A stretch of 64,000 bases of DNA from Cacajao melanocephalus (taxonomy: Eukaryota > Chordata > Mammalia > Primates > Pitheciidae), in NCBI GenBank assembly GCA_963573385.1, contig CAUYLG010041370.1:1-64000 (forward strand), given 5' to 3'. The notes beneath the pieces are model-generated. The model worked only from the letters and a program-made list of their open reading frames with translations. It searched no databases and was not told where the DNA came from. The translations under genes and the position numbers were made by a program. Below, in pieces: positions 22,267 to 32,077 of the stretch; position 1 is the stretch's first letter; every line of letters starts with the position of its first letter.

Positions 22267-22276
22267 CCTTTATACC
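22267..22276 (-). promoter_or_regulatory. LTR TATA box (minus strand)
   Basis: GGTATAAAGG on the minus strand, about 70 bases upstream of the LTR AATAAA. It would start transcription leftwards. Confidence 0.6.
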
Positions 22277-22426
22277 ATCTTGAGGTTACAGGAAGAATGG
22301 GAGCTCCCGTGAGGCATGGCCAGAAACAGGTCATAGTGGTAAATCAGGTTGTGGTGGCAGGACGGGTTATGGGAAGGGGAGAAGAGGAGGCCTGGCGAGC
22401 AAAGGTGGTCTCCTTAGGTAGATGAA

Positions 22427-22458
22427 CCCTCACAGGGAGCAGCCCTCACAGGGAACAG
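22427..22458. repeat. 16-bp tandem pair inside the LTR
   Basis: CCCTCACAGGGAGCAG is followed directly by CCCTCACAGGGAACAG, one change apart. It lies in U3. Confidence 0.9.
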
Positions 22459-22694
22459 ACAGTGAATGTTTCTTTCAGATCTTTAACGTGTGAGTCTCTC
22501 GGTTCGGTTCGTCTTTCCCAGATCCTGACAAGGGAAGGCCTGGCCGAATCAATGCAGATTCTCCACAGATGCAAATCGCCCCCACAAAAGGCAGCTTTAC
22601 AGGGACACTTCTGCTTGCTGGCCCCCTGACAGCCACCTCAAAATATGTGGAAGAAATCTATTTGGGGGTAAAGCACTTGGATTTCCTTCACCAG

Positions 22695-22980
22695 CCAGAT
22701 GTGGTTCCTGCCCTTAATAAGCTTCCATTTGGGGGAGTAGAGAAGACTACAAACAAGCTGACTTAAGAGACTGCTCAGTGCTGCAAGGAACAAGAAACGG
22801 TGTGACGAGCGATATGGTCAGGGAAGACTTCTGAGAAGAGTGACGTTGGAACATTGGTGATGAGATGAAACCAGCCGGGTCAAATTCCAGAGTAAAACAT
22901 TCCAGGCAGAGGGGCCAGCAAGGGCAAAGTCTTAGAGGCAGGAGCACAGACCATGAGGCAAGAGGTCTCGGGCTTGATCT
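22695..22980 (-). repeat. L2, antisense, second part
   Basis: GGTTCCTGCCCTTAATAAGC, GGTCAGGGAAGACTTCTGAG, ACATTCCAGGCAGAGGGGCC and GCAAGGGCAAAGTCTTAGAG follow reversed L2 order, continuing the part at 21995. Confidence 0.88.
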
Positions 22981-23177
22981 ACATCTCATGCCATTCCATT
23001 TTGGAAGGCGTCTTGGAAAGCCAAAGCAGTGTCACACCTGGAACAAGTGTATGTATGTGTGGTGTGTGCGTGTGACTGTGGGGTGAGGTTACTGCAGTGT
23101 GTGTTCCTGGACAGGTGGCAGGATACACACAGTCTGGGCAGCAGCTCTCTCAGTTCCTGGGAAAAGAAAAGATGGTG

Positions 23178-23422
23178 GAGCCAGGGGCGGTGGCTCACAC
23201 GTGTAATCTCAGTGCTTTGGGAAGCCAAGGCAAGAGGATTGCTTGAGGCCAGGAATTTGAGATTAGCCTGGGCAACACAGTAAGACCCTGTCTCTACAAC
23301 TATTTTTTTAAGTTAGCATGGTGTTATAACACATGCCTGTAGTCCCAGGTACTCAGGAGGCTTAGGCAGGAGGATCGTTTGAGGCCAGGTGACAAAGTGA
23401 GACCCTGTCCAAAAAAAAAAAA
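23178..23422 (+). mobile_element. Alu (AluJ-like), sense, right arm deleted in part
   Basis: It begins GAGCCAGGGGCGGTGGCTC and ends in A12 (23411-23422). About 50 bases of the right arm before GACAAAGTGAGACCCTGTC are missing. Confidence 0.93.
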
Positions 23423-23439
23423 GCTTGGAAGCATGGTGG

Positions 23440-23530
23440 AAAAAGGACAAAACTTGGAGCAGAGGCCCCAAGTTCGAGTCCAGGTTGCACCATAGACTCA
23501 AGGAATTTTGGTCAAGTCCCTCCCTAGAGA
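23440..23530 (+). repeat. MIR 5' part, sense
   Basis: CAAGTTCGAGTCCAGGTTGC and GGTCAAGTCCCTCCCTAG fit the MIR head, diverged. Confidence 0.65.
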
Positions 23531-24431
23531 GTGCCCTCCTTAGATCTGTGTCTTTCAACAAGATGACCAGGGGGCGTGCGGTGGGGGGCGCTCAGCAGTG
23601 CTCAAAGTTCCCTTCCACCTTGGGCAGTAGACAGCAGGGGCAGCCTAGATCACCAAGAAGCACTTTTCAGACTGTGGATCTCAGTGGGCACTGCCAGCCT
23701 CCCCACTTCTTGGGAAGCGGGCCTCTTCCCTTTGCTTCTCACTCCAAAGATGTGACCTCTCCAGTCACAGCAGTAATGGCAAAGGTGGCAACAGGTGGGG
23801 TGGCATTTGAAGGTTGGAAAGGGTAGATGGCTGGGTCCTATGCTGGCTTATGCCGGGGTTCCCCTGGCTCCTCGTCTTTGCGGCTAGCTCATTTCTTCCG
23901 TTGCAGAGGAGGCCCTTCGCCAGCCAGCTGCACAGATGCCGTGCTTCTCAGGTTCCCCACTGAGCCCCGCTCAGCCAAGCTCCAGCCTCAGCCCTGGGAC
24001 TGCTCCCTTCCCCCACCACCAGCGCCAGGCCCCCACCTCCCCACATGGCTCTCACTGCTCTTCTCTGAACTGCCTCCAGCTTGGCTGCATCGCTGTGATA
24101 ATGAGGTGTCTGCAACTGAACGCAGTGGGCTAGGCGGGGCAGAACAGCAGACAGAGGCCTGGGAGACAGGCTAGAGCAAGCGCAGAGACTGTCCCAACTG
24201 GCCCCGGATTCCACCAGGGGCCCCCCACCCACCCCACCAGTCCCAGTGTCACCCTAGGCCACACTGCCCACTCCCAGGGCCAAAGGCTTCAGAGAGGAGA
24301 GGCCCAGTGGTGAAGAATCCAGCTCCTCCATGATGCCAATGATGTTGGAGGAATGCTGGGTTTCAAAGGGATGCCCCACTAACAACCCCTCATATCTGGA
24401 CAACACGTTGGTGTTTACGAGGCACTTTTCC
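23531..24431. other. Single-copy, GC-rich; weak CTCF-like core
   Basis: TGACCAGGGGGCGTG at 23565-23579 has the CTCF core but misses flanking bases. CTCATTTCTTCCGTTGCAG (23888-23906) looks like a 3' splice site by chance or otherwise, but no exon with known homology follows. Confidence 0.45.
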
Positions 24432-24745
24432 TCATTCTGCAAATGTTTACTGAGTGCGGACTCTATGCCAGGCCCCATGCTGGCAGGGGGAAAATGAAGA
24501 ACAAGATTTGATCTGGCTCCCTAATATGGAAACGGACAAGGAAATGGGGAAATGGGCCGGAGCAGAATGTGGGAGTGGAAGTCCAGACAGGGAGTAAAAC
24601 AAGCCAGGGGACAGGGTGCCCAAGCCAGTTGGGAGGGCAATGGGGCTTGGGGGAAGGCAGGACAGTTTCTCAGAAGAGGAAACACTTTGAGCAGTTCTGA
24701 AGAATGAGCAGAAATTAGCCAGGCAACGGGAAGTGAGGGTGGGCA
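24432..24745 (-). repeat. L2, antisense
   Basis: AAATGTTTACTGAGTGCGGA, TCTATGCCAGGCCCCATGCT, CAGAAGAGGAAACACTTTGA and ATTAGCCAGGCAACGGGAAG follow reversed L2 3' order. Confidence 0.8.
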
Positions 24746-24791
24746 AGGGTGCTCTGTGCTGGGGGAAACAGCCTTAGAAGTCCAGAAGACA

Positions 24792-24870
24792 TCTTGCTTA
24801 ATCCTCAAAACACCCCTAAAAGGCAGGCATTCGGATTTCCATTTCACAGATGGCAAAACAAAGGCCCAGA
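24792..24870 (-). repeat. MIR fragment, antisense
   Basis: CTTGCTTAATCCTCAAAACA and ATTTCACAGATGGCAAAAC with CAAAGGCCCAG form the middle of the element. Confidence 0.8.
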
Positions 24871-24909
24871 TGCGATGATAATGCTTTGCCTGTGGACAGT
24901 GTTAGAGAG

Positions 24910-25030
24910 CTTGAAAAAGTGGTTTCTCATCCATCCTCTCACTTTCTGCTCACACTGACCCTATGATGTGGGGATTGTATCAGCACTTCACAGATGGGGA
25001 AACAGACTCAGAGAAGAAAAGTGGCTAGAG
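24910..25030 (-). repeat. MIR fragment, antisense
   Basis: CCTATGATGTGGGGATTGTA and TTCACAGATGGGGAAACAGA identify a second MIR just after the one at 24792. Confidence 0.8.
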
Positions 25031-25527
25031 ACAAGACTCCAGCGTTTCCCAAGTTTTCCCAAGTTGGAGATCAGCAGTGGGAGGGATGGTGGTGGGGGTG
25101 GCTGGGGGAGGTGGAACCATGAAGCTACACCTCTTGCTCTTTCCCTCAACCCTTGGCCCTGCCTACCCTATCCCATACCCTCAGCCATCACTCCGCCCGA
25201 TCTGATCTTCCCCACACCTATAGCAGAGTTTAGATGAGAAAGCACTTGTCCAGAGCCCCCATTCAATCATAGAGGATAGCAGGGGTATTGGTATTTTTGT
25301 GAATTATTCAGGAGCTGGGGCGGGCAGGATAAGGGCTGGGAGGAGGGTAGGAGCAGGTGTCCCCACATGTCAAGCATGGCAGCTGCAGAGAAAGTAACCC
25401 CAGAGGCTGCCTGGTCTCCCTCTCTCCACCCTGAAAGAAATCTGAAGCTTGCAGTGCAGGGGAGAGGACCCTGGGTAAGGGTAGGTAAGGGGTGGGAACG
25501 GCTCCAGGAGATTGGTAGCAATAGGTT
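25031..25527. other. Single-copy stretch
   Basis: G-rich at 25078-25113 (GGTGGTGGGGGTGGCTGGGG region); otherwise nothing recognised. Confidence 0.45.
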
Positions 25528-25732
25528 ACACTCGCTGAGTGCTTACAATGTGCCATGCCTTAGCCCCCTTACTCCTCACAATAACCCGTGAGTTAAAGGC
25601 GCTATTATTGTTCATAGTTGTTCTATAGATGAGAAAATGAGGCTCAGCAGGGTGAAATCACTTGCCTAGCATCACACGGTGGTAGTTTCAAGCTTCAAAC
25701 CCGGGTTTGCTCATTCCAGAGCGAGTGGACCC
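25528..25732 (-). repeat. MIR, antisense, near full length
   Basis: CTGAGTGCTTACAATGTGCC, GATGAGAAAATGAGGCTCAG, CTTGCCTAGCATCACACGG and CTTCAAACCCGGGTTTGCTC are in order. Confidence 0.9.
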
Positions 25733-26013
25733 TTTCTACTGTTCTACTCCATGGGCTTGGGACTCAGGCCTCTGGGATTTTGGCCCCCAGAGCCCCTGAG
25801 GGACTCCCTTCTTAGTGATCCCCCTGACTGCTCAGGGCCCCACCGAGGTTTGAGATCCAATCTCTGGTCTATTAAAACCAAGTTCTGAGGGGCTGGTTAT
25901 GGGCTTCGTCAAATGTAGTTACCAGGTGTGGAACTGCAAGTGGGTGGAAGGGAGAGCCAGGCAGGGGTGGATCCTTAACCTCTTGGTCAGAGGCGTTAGA
26001 GTGTGGGAGGTGT

Positions 26014-26037
26014 TAAGGAGTACAGACACTGGAATTA
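26014..26037 (+). repeat. MIR, sense, first piece (split by MER53-like element)
   Basis: AAGGAGTACAGACACTGGAA is the MIR head. It continues at 26212 after the inserted palindromic element. Confidence 0.6.
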
Positions 26038-26211
26038 GAGGTGCCAGATTGAGCAAATGAAAAGACAGCAAGCCTAGTTAAGTTTCAATTCCAGACAAAC
26101 AATGACTATTTTGTAGCATAAGCATGTCCTTCTTAGTATAAGTATGTACTACAGAAGGATTCATTGTTTACCTGAAATTCAAATTGAACTTGGGGATCCT
26201 GTATTTGGCCC
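26038..26211. mobile_element. MER53-like palindromic DNA transposon (MITE)
   Basis: The left half (GTGCCAGATTGAGCAAATGA through AGTTTCAATTCCAGACAAAC) and right half (GTTTACCTGAAATTCAAATT through GATCCTGTATTTGGC) are imperfect inverted copies around AGTATAAGTATGTAC. This is typical of the hAT-related MER53 hairpin family; the name is from memory. It sits inside a MIR. Confidence 0.7.
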
Positions 26212-26398
26212 AGTGAAAGTCAAATTACCTGGGTTTAAATACCAGCCAGGTCTGCTACTACGTAGCTGCATGACCTTGGGCAAGTTACAACCTGTCAGTG
26301 CCTCAGTTTCCTCATCTGCAAAGGATTGCTGAGGCATTAAAATGAAGTGATGGAGACTGCAAAGCACTTCACACAGTGCATTCAATACATGTGAGCTG
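26212..26398 (+). repeat. MIR, sense, second piece
   Basis: TTACCTGGGTTTAAATACCA, GCATGACCTTGGGCAAGTTA and GTGCCTCAGTTTCCTCATCT are close to consensus, followed by a decayed 3' part. Confidence 0.92.
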
Positions 26399-26534
26399 CT
26401 TTCACTTTTTCTTCTTCTTTTTCCGTGGATTCCTCCAGACATTCCTCTTGCTCCATGCCTTTCCTGGTCTGTGGTCATACACGGGGCGGGGCGATTGTTA
26501 TATAGTGATGACAGGGGCAGAAAAGGGCTCACGT

Positions 26535-26702
26535 TGTTTATGTTTCTACTATGTGTTTATCACTGCTAAGCATTCTTGTAAACTCCTTGAGTCTCCAGAA
26601 CCCTGCAAGGTATTTACTATTATTGTTCCCCTTTTACAGATGAGGAAGTGGAGGCTTAGGATGATGAGTGCACTTGCCCAAGGTCACTCAGCGGACCCTA
26701 GA
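26535..26702 (-). repeat. MIR, antisense
   Basis: TTTCTACTATGTGTTTATCA, CCTTTTACAGATGAGGAAGT and CTTGCCCAAGGTCACTCAGC are in reversed order. Confidence 0.9.
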
Positions 26703-27280
26703 CCTGGGGCTTATCTGCCCCTGACCACCTGGCTCCACTTCTGCACCTTCTGCATCTCCCTTGAGGGGGCCTCAGGTTCTTGCTTGCTGCGGGGAAACCC
26801 CTGCTGAGATTTGGGGAGCATGGATAAGGAGCAGAGCAGTCTGAGAAAGCAAGCCTGGGGCCCCTCCTGGCAGATGAGCTCCCTGGCTCCAGCTAGAGCA
26901 CCATCGCTGCCCCCCGCTGCCACACATCTCTCCCCAGCCCAGCCCATGCTGATAGCTCTAGCCCGAGGAAAAGTGCAGTTCTCTCCGATATGCCCAGTTG
27001 CACGTCCACTATGCATGCTAATCAGTGGCCAGCGCTTGCCAGCAATTTGCTTCAGTTCTGGGGCTTGCTCTAGGTTTATTTATTTTTTATATTTATACTT
27101 TGTGTGTGAAGATGGCTGACTTGAAGTGGGAGCAGTGTCTGGGAAAGAGGCCCTGCAGAAACGGGAGGAGCAAGTTAGAAGCCGGCAGGGAAGTCAAGGG
27201 TCATCTTTGCCATCCTGCTGCCTCCTGAGGGAAATGTACCTAAGGGAGAACAAGGCTTCAAAGGATAACACTGAACCCTT
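26703..27280. other. Single-copy; AT-rich patch with POU-like word
   Basis: No repeat recognised. ATGCATGCTAATCAG (27011-27025) and the TTTATTTATTTTTTATATTT patch near 27076 stand out in GC-richer DNA. No supported exon. Confidence 0.4.
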
Positions 27281-27348
27281 CTGGGGTATTCCTGGCAGCC
27301 TTGGGAGTGCGCACCTCCCACCTCCCAAGGCTGCCAGAAATACTCCAG
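27281..27348. other. Pre-miRNA-like hairpin
   Basis: The left arm 27281-27307 pairs with the right arm 27322-27348 over 27 positions with only two non-Watson-Crick positions (one G:U, one C:A on the plus strand). The core is CTGGCAGCCTTGGGAG against CTCCCAAGGCTGCCAG. The loop is 14 bases (27308-27321). The size fits a short pre-miRNA stem or a recent inverted duplication. No known miRNA is recalled. Confidence 0.85.
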
Positions 27349-27829
27349 GAATACTAGCAAGCGTTAGCAAGCCCAGGTTAAAGAAAAGAAATTCAAGGCT
27401 CTGGAGGTTAACGTGATATATTAATTCTTACAACCCAAATCTGTTGACTGTAGACAATACCGACTGAAGCATCGTCTTGCCTCCTTGCCTTGTACTGAGG
27501 AGAAATTCAGGCCACAGTGAGGAAGGTACCTGGCCAGCAGAACATGACGAATTTGAGGCAGACCCAGGACCAATACCCAGACCTGCTTACTGCCAAGCCC
27601 AGGCTCTCATGATTGCATCCCATAGGGAGCTGGCTGGGAGGGAAAGGTCTTTTCCCTTCCCCTGTGTGTCCCAAAGTAAGATGGCATAAACCACCCGAAA
27701 GCTCTTTTCATAGACTTCTCCACAAATTCTTGGCAATTGCCTACTTATACCTCCCCAAGTTCCTTCCAACTGAGCGTAACTCTTTCCCTCTGCTTCTCAC
27801 TTTAAAGGAGATGGCTCCTCCAGCTCTGC
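27349..27829. other. Single-copy stretch
   Basis: Nothing recognised; no simple repeat and no supported exon. Confidence 0.5.
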
Positions 27830-27898
27830 TGTCACACCAGGGCCTGACATATAGGAAGTGCTCAGTAAACATTTGCCCTACGAAGAGATGAATGAATA
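27830..27898 (+). repeat. L2 3' tip, sense
   Basis: GGGCCTGACATATAGGAAGT, GCTCAGTAAACATTTGCCCT and GATGAATGAATAG form the L2 terminus. Confidence 0.8.
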
Positions 27899-27974
27899 GG
27901 GCAACTTGGCACTTGTAACTTCTTCAACTTCTTCACTTGTAAGGGTGAAGATGAGCACAGTCAGACCCAGCAAG

Positions 27975-28300
27975 ACCCCAGAGAAATGCTAACACATGTG
28001 TCCATTGTGAGACACATATAAGGGTGTTCACAGCAGCACTCTTACTTTTCTTAAATTATACAAAGGTACCTACAGGTTCATAATCATGAGATCAGATGAA
28101 TAGTCATAATGTATTTATACAATGGAATACCATACAGCAGTGAAAATGAATAAACCAGCTACATGTGTTAACTTGGACACATCTGAAACATCCATGTTTT
28201 ATTTCTGCAGCTGAATGATGGTTAAAGGGAGTTGTTCCATCAATCTTGAAACCTTCCTGTATGTCTGAAATATTTCATTACGAAAATAAACAAATAAAAA
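27975..28300 (+). mobile_element. Old LINE-1 3' end (L1ME/HAL1-type)
   Basis: TGTTCACAGCAGCACTCTTA, then ATACAATGGAATACCATACA and GCAGTGAAAATGAAT give the L1 C-terminal order. The end GTCTGAAATATTTCATTACG plus an A/T tail fits an L1ME 3' end. Confidence 0.85.
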
Positions 28301-28307
28301 GAAGAAA

Positions 28308-28337
28308 TGGATGCATGCATGAATGAATGAATGAATG
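28308..28337. repeat. (TGAA)n / TGCA microsatellite
   Basis: GCATGCATGAATGAATGAAT repeats follow the L1 tail. Confidence 0.9.
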
Positions 28338-28396
28338 CTGCTTCCTCTCAGCCAGAGAGCTGCCTTTTCTTTGTTTTATGTGTATGTATCTCTCTG

Positions 28397-28545
28397 ACAC
28401 TTAAGAGCACTTTGGAGTCAACCTAACCTGAACTGGAACCCTGGCTCTGCCCCTTGATGCTCTGTGACCTGGTGACTCTGGTACCTCTCTACTCTACCCA
28501 CTTCACCAGACGATTGTGAGCATTCGCTGAGATCATGGCATGTCT
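28397..28545 (+). repeat. MIR, sense
   Basis: GAACTGGAACCCTGGCTCTG and CTGTGACCTGGTGACTCTGG anchor the head and core; the 3' part is decayed. CCCATTTCACAAATGGCAAA (28569-28588) may be another scrap. Confidence 0.82.
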
Positions 28546-29180
28546 CGAAGTTTGTCTAGCCCAACTCCCCATTTCACAAATGGCAAAAGTGAGGTACAAA
28601 TGGAAATTTCAGCTCCTTCCCTAGGAGCTAAAAAGATAATTGCTCCTTACCCCACACCAACCTGACAGGACGAAGGAAGAAGGCGATCTGAACTTTACGA
28701 CTGCAACTCTGGGGAGGGTGGGTGAGGCAGTGTGGTGCCAAGGCTAGGCCCCAGAACACAAGGTTCAGCCCAGCCTGAAGGAACGTGCCCCAGTCTGAAC
28801 CTCTGTTAGTTAGGTGGGGATCTTCCCCTATCATGGACCCCTGTCTTATTACTCCAGGACTTGTGTCAAGAGTGGTCAGCCTACAGATGAGAAGTAGAAC
28901 TCAGACCTCGGTATGGGGATGGGAAAGGGGAAATAGTTGTTTCATGAGGACAAATGTAGATCCAACCAGAATTTCTGACATTCAAAGGCAATAGGAGAAA
29001 AGACAGGCTGCTTAGAAAGCGAAGGAAACAAATTGTCTAGACTCAGCATCACTACGTTAGAAGTCATTGAAAAGTCCAAGGTGAAGAGAATTAAAGCCCA
29101 TTCTTCAGAAAGCAATTATCTAGTTGTAAAAGAAACAAGAAATGAAGGTCCACCTCAGAAAAGGGTGGGAAAGAAGGCAT
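28546..29180. other. Single-copy stretch
   Basis: Purine-rich at 28990-29180 with no recognised family. No coding support. Confidence 0.45.
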
Positions 29181-29229
29181 ATTACCATTCCTGTTTTCCA
29201 GATGAGGAAACCGAGGCCCCATGAATCAA
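29181..29229 (-). repeat. MIR core fragment, antisense
   Basis: TTTTCCAGATGAGGAAACCG and AGGCCCCATG only. Confidence 0.65.
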
Positions 29230-30162
29230 AGATCTAAATCCAAAGCCTGGGCCCTTTGCACCCCATGGAGGCTTCATTGGTGCTTTGACTCTCTTCTCTA
29301 TTTGGTCCTAGGCAGGCCCTGGTGGAACAATGGTGGTCTGTCCAATGAGTTACCACCAAGAGAGGGGGCCAGAGAGGCCAAGTGGAGGCCCGGCAGCCCA
29401 GCCAGCTCAAGCTTGCCGGCCTCTGTTGTTCTTGGGCTCCAGCCGGGTGCTCCTCAGGCGGGTGGCGGGACCTTGGAGCTGGCGTCTGCTGCAAGCCCCG
29501 ATCTCCTGTGGAGAATCCCTTCAAGGGCAGCCCTTGTCCCCACTCTAATTATACAAACAATTTTTCTCGGCTTCTACAAATAAACAGTGTGCAGTCTGGG
29601 AGCCATGGCATGCTGGGAAATCTGAAATGAGAAGCCGCCGCTAATGGGCTCCTTAGCTGCAGGGCTAAACAGATTGCTTAAAAGGCCGGGCCTGAGCAGG
29701 TCTCTGCTGCCTTCCTGACTGGCCTCTTCCACACTGCACTTTGTACCCCACACTGCCCCATTCTCTGCTGATGCTTACCTGCCTACAGCCCCCATGTGAC
29801 AGAAAGATTAGCTGGGTTGCAAGAATTGTGTTTCTGAACCCTGTAGACAGGGCTCCTGCTGACAGAATTTCAAGGTAGTGTTTGTGTGCCTAGAGATAGG
29901 CACATGTGTGCAAGAATAGGGCTGTGCATTTGCACAAGGAGTGTGTGTGTGCAGGGAGAGGTGTGTGCATGTCTACAAGTAGGAGTGTTTTGGTGGGGTG
30001 TTGCTAGGAGCTGAGTACTGTTGGCTTGGGGGACAGAGGTTCAAAGTTGGATAAGTGCACGGGTATGGGTATATATACTGGAGGATGGGGAACCAAACTT
30101 GGTAGGTCATGAGCAGGTAGATAGAAAACACTACTAACGATCCCTTCCCTCCAGCTCTGTTT
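29230..30162. other. Single-copy, with AT-rich island and GT-rich run
   Basis: 29545-29690 (TAATTATACAAACAATTTTT and CCGCTAATGGGCTCC words) is an AT-rich single-copy island resembling conserved enhancers. 29880-29975 is GT-rich with the small inverted repeat TGCCTAGAGATAGGCA (29889-29904). Confidence 0.4.
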
Positions 30163-30303
30163 GGGTTACTAAACACTTTCATATCCAATGGATTATTTCA
30201 ACAACCCTGTGAAGAAGGGTTATGGCTCCTTCCATCTGAGGTCTAGTAACTTGCCCTGGGCCACACAACTCAGAATTTGAATGCAGTTTCCTGACTCCTA
30301 GGG
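30163..30303 (-). repeat. MIR, antisense
   Basis: CTTGCCCTGGGCCACACAAC and GAATTTGAATGCAGTTTCCT are clear; the part before is decayed. Confidence 0.78.
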
Positions 30304-30421
30304 TTATTTATCTGACATCATTTGCTACGCTGAAGGGTTGTTTCTTGCTGTTAGGAGGGCATCTCCTCCCGACTGCCAGCTCTCTGAGGGAGGAGCCCAT
30401 GTTGTTCGTTTCTGCATATGA

Positions 30422-30680
30422 GAGTGGTTAGTTCATGGACTCCGAAGCCAAACTGCCAAGTTTCAATCCATCTCTGTCGCTAGCTGAATGATCTTGGGCA
30501 AGTTTCTTAACCTCTCTGGGCCCAGTTTTCCTCATCTGCAAACTGGGGATTTTAATTGTACCAACTTCTTTGAGTTGTGAGATTTGGTGAATCCGTGCAT
30601 GTGAAATACCTAGAACAGCGCCTGGCACATAGTAAACACTCAGAAATGGTTGGCTGCTATTATTACGATTATTATTTTCA
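30422..30680 (+). repeat. MIR, sense, essentially full length
   Basis: From GGTTAGTTCATGGACTCCGA through ATGATCTTGGGCAAGTTTCT and CTGGCACATAGTAAACACTC to TGGTTGGCTGCTATTATTAC. This is one of the most complete MIRs here, about 255 bp. Confidence 0.96.
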
Positions 30681-31574
30681 CTTATTCGGCCTGTCACAGT
30701 GCTCAGGGACTATAGATATGTAATACACACTGTTGGAGGTAAATGATAAACTCACGTATGTCACGCTACTAACTGGTGCCAATGAGGTAAGATGTTCCCT
30801 CTCCAAGGGACGCTTTTGCCATTTAACAGGATCTTTCACTGCTCAATGCTTCCTGAACCCCTTGGGCAAGGCCCGTTTCCATCTGGGGTGTGTGTGTGTG
30901 TGTGTGTTGGGGGAGGAACAGGAGTTGAACTGGATTAGACCAGCTTTCTGGGCCTCTCAAGAGAGGCTGTACTTTGACTCCCCAGGTGCTGACTCCTCTG
31001 AGATCCTGTTCATGGATCCCCCTACTTCAGCCCTGGCCGGCTGCATTCAGTTTCCTCAGCTCCTGCCACCCCATTGTCATCCAAGCCAGCATCCCCTGCA
31101 CCCCTGTCACACCATCAGCTCCCGCCCAAGTCAGACAGCACCATCAGTCACAGGGCGTCCCCACCACTGTCAGCGTTCACTAGGCTCCTCAGAGAAACTC
31201 CCCCTTCAGGCTGAACTTCCCTTCCTCTCCCCCTTGAAGGAGACTATTTGAGGAGAGGTTTATTTAAATCCATTCAGATGGTTTTGAGTTACCAGAGGGA
31301 ATTAAACGTGAAGAAAATGGAAGGGAAGAGAGACTACAGAGCAAGTGAAGAGCCAGCTTGAGAGAGTGCACAGAGAAAAAAAATAAAAGGACCTAAGAGC
31401 CTGGGAGAGAATGAGAATTCCTTTGCTGCTTTTTTCCGTGAACACTGGGAGACAGAAAATTGCCAATGACCTGGTCATACAAGATTTTGCCGTTCTTTGT
31501 GAGCAGGGAGGACTACACGAGCTATAGAAACAAGTGCTGGTTCTTACACCAGGAGGCCACCCGGAAGGGTAAGA
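30681..31574. other. Single-copy; (TG)10 at 30888-30908
   Basis: A TG dinucleotide run of about 10 units. The open frame at 30733-31251 shows no known domain and is judged chance. Confidence 0.5.
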
Positions 31575-31692
31575 GGAACTGAGTTTTGACCAAGCTCTGC
31601 CTCTAACACACTGTATGACTGGGCCAGTCTCTTCCCCTCTCTGGGCCTGGGCTTCCTGACTTACAGTGTAGGAGGTGGCTGGGGCTGGGAGA
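31575..31692 (+). repeat. MIR, sense (array member 1)
   Basis: CCAAGCTCTGCCTCTAACAC, then TCTCTGGGCCTGGGCTTCCT. Confidence 0.82.
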
Positions 31693-31726
31693 GGGGCAAC
31701 TGGCTGGATGAGTGCCCAGGAGGCGA

Positions 31727-31880
31727 GTGTTATTATTGTCACCATTTTAAAGATGAGAAAACTGAGGCACAGAAAATAAGCAACTCAGGTTCACACAGGT
31801 AGTAAGTGATGGACACAGAATTTGAATCCAAGGCAGTCTGGCTCCAGAGTCTGCACACTTAAACATGATGTCATCTCCCA
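31727..31880 (-). repeat. MIR, antisense (array member 2)
   Basis: AAAGATGAGAAAACTGAGGC, AGAATTTGAATCCAAGGCAG and TCTGGCTCCAGAGTCTGCAC cover the 5' half very well. Confidence 0.92.
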
Positions 31881-31892
31881 CTCCGCATGAAC

Positions 31893-32025
31893 TCTGGCTC
31901 TTCAGGATCCTTCTAGCTACATGACCTCGAGTGAGTCACTTCTCCTCTGGGCCTCAGTCTACCCATGTGTATGTAATGTCTGCTTCTTTAACCTCCTGTC
32001 CTCTCAGGGTTGTAGAGAGGAGCCC
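31893..32025 (+). repeat. MIR, sense (array member 3)
   Basis: CTACATGACCTCGAGTGAGT and CTCTGGGCCTCAGTCTACCC mark the core. Confidence 0.85.
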
Positions 32026-32077
32026 AGAGTCTATTGTCAACTCCAAATTGGAAATGAGACCATAGAGCCAGGATTTG

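Larger units (their letters stand above)
22094..22694 (-). mobile_element. Class I ERV solo LTR, antisense, 4-bp target duplication
   Basis: The LTR is 22098-22690 (593 bp); on the minus strand it runs from TGAAGGAAATCC to GGACACTACA. The 4-base repeat CCAG flanks it at 22094-22097 and 22691-22694, the length expected for ERV1. On the minus strand GGTATAAAGG (22276-22267) and AATAAA (22199-22194) are spaced as a U3/R TATA box and polyadenylation signal. I cannot name the family firmly. No internal viral genes are present. Confidence 0.88.

Noticed and set aside
22427..22442. Short inverted words in the LTR tandem unit as an operator-like site
   Set aside because: CCCT/AGGG symmetry is only four bases long and common in GC-rich DNA.
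22857..23086. Short frames around 22.9 kb as a small gene
   Set aside because: The text is reversed L2 (GCATTCCAGGCAGAGG-type landmarks) and shows no coding signature.
23884..24180. Possible exon after a TTTCTTCCGTTGCAG-like acceptor
   Set aside because: The acceptor is good, but the following text matches no known protein, and no matching donor or neighbouring exon can be supported by eye.
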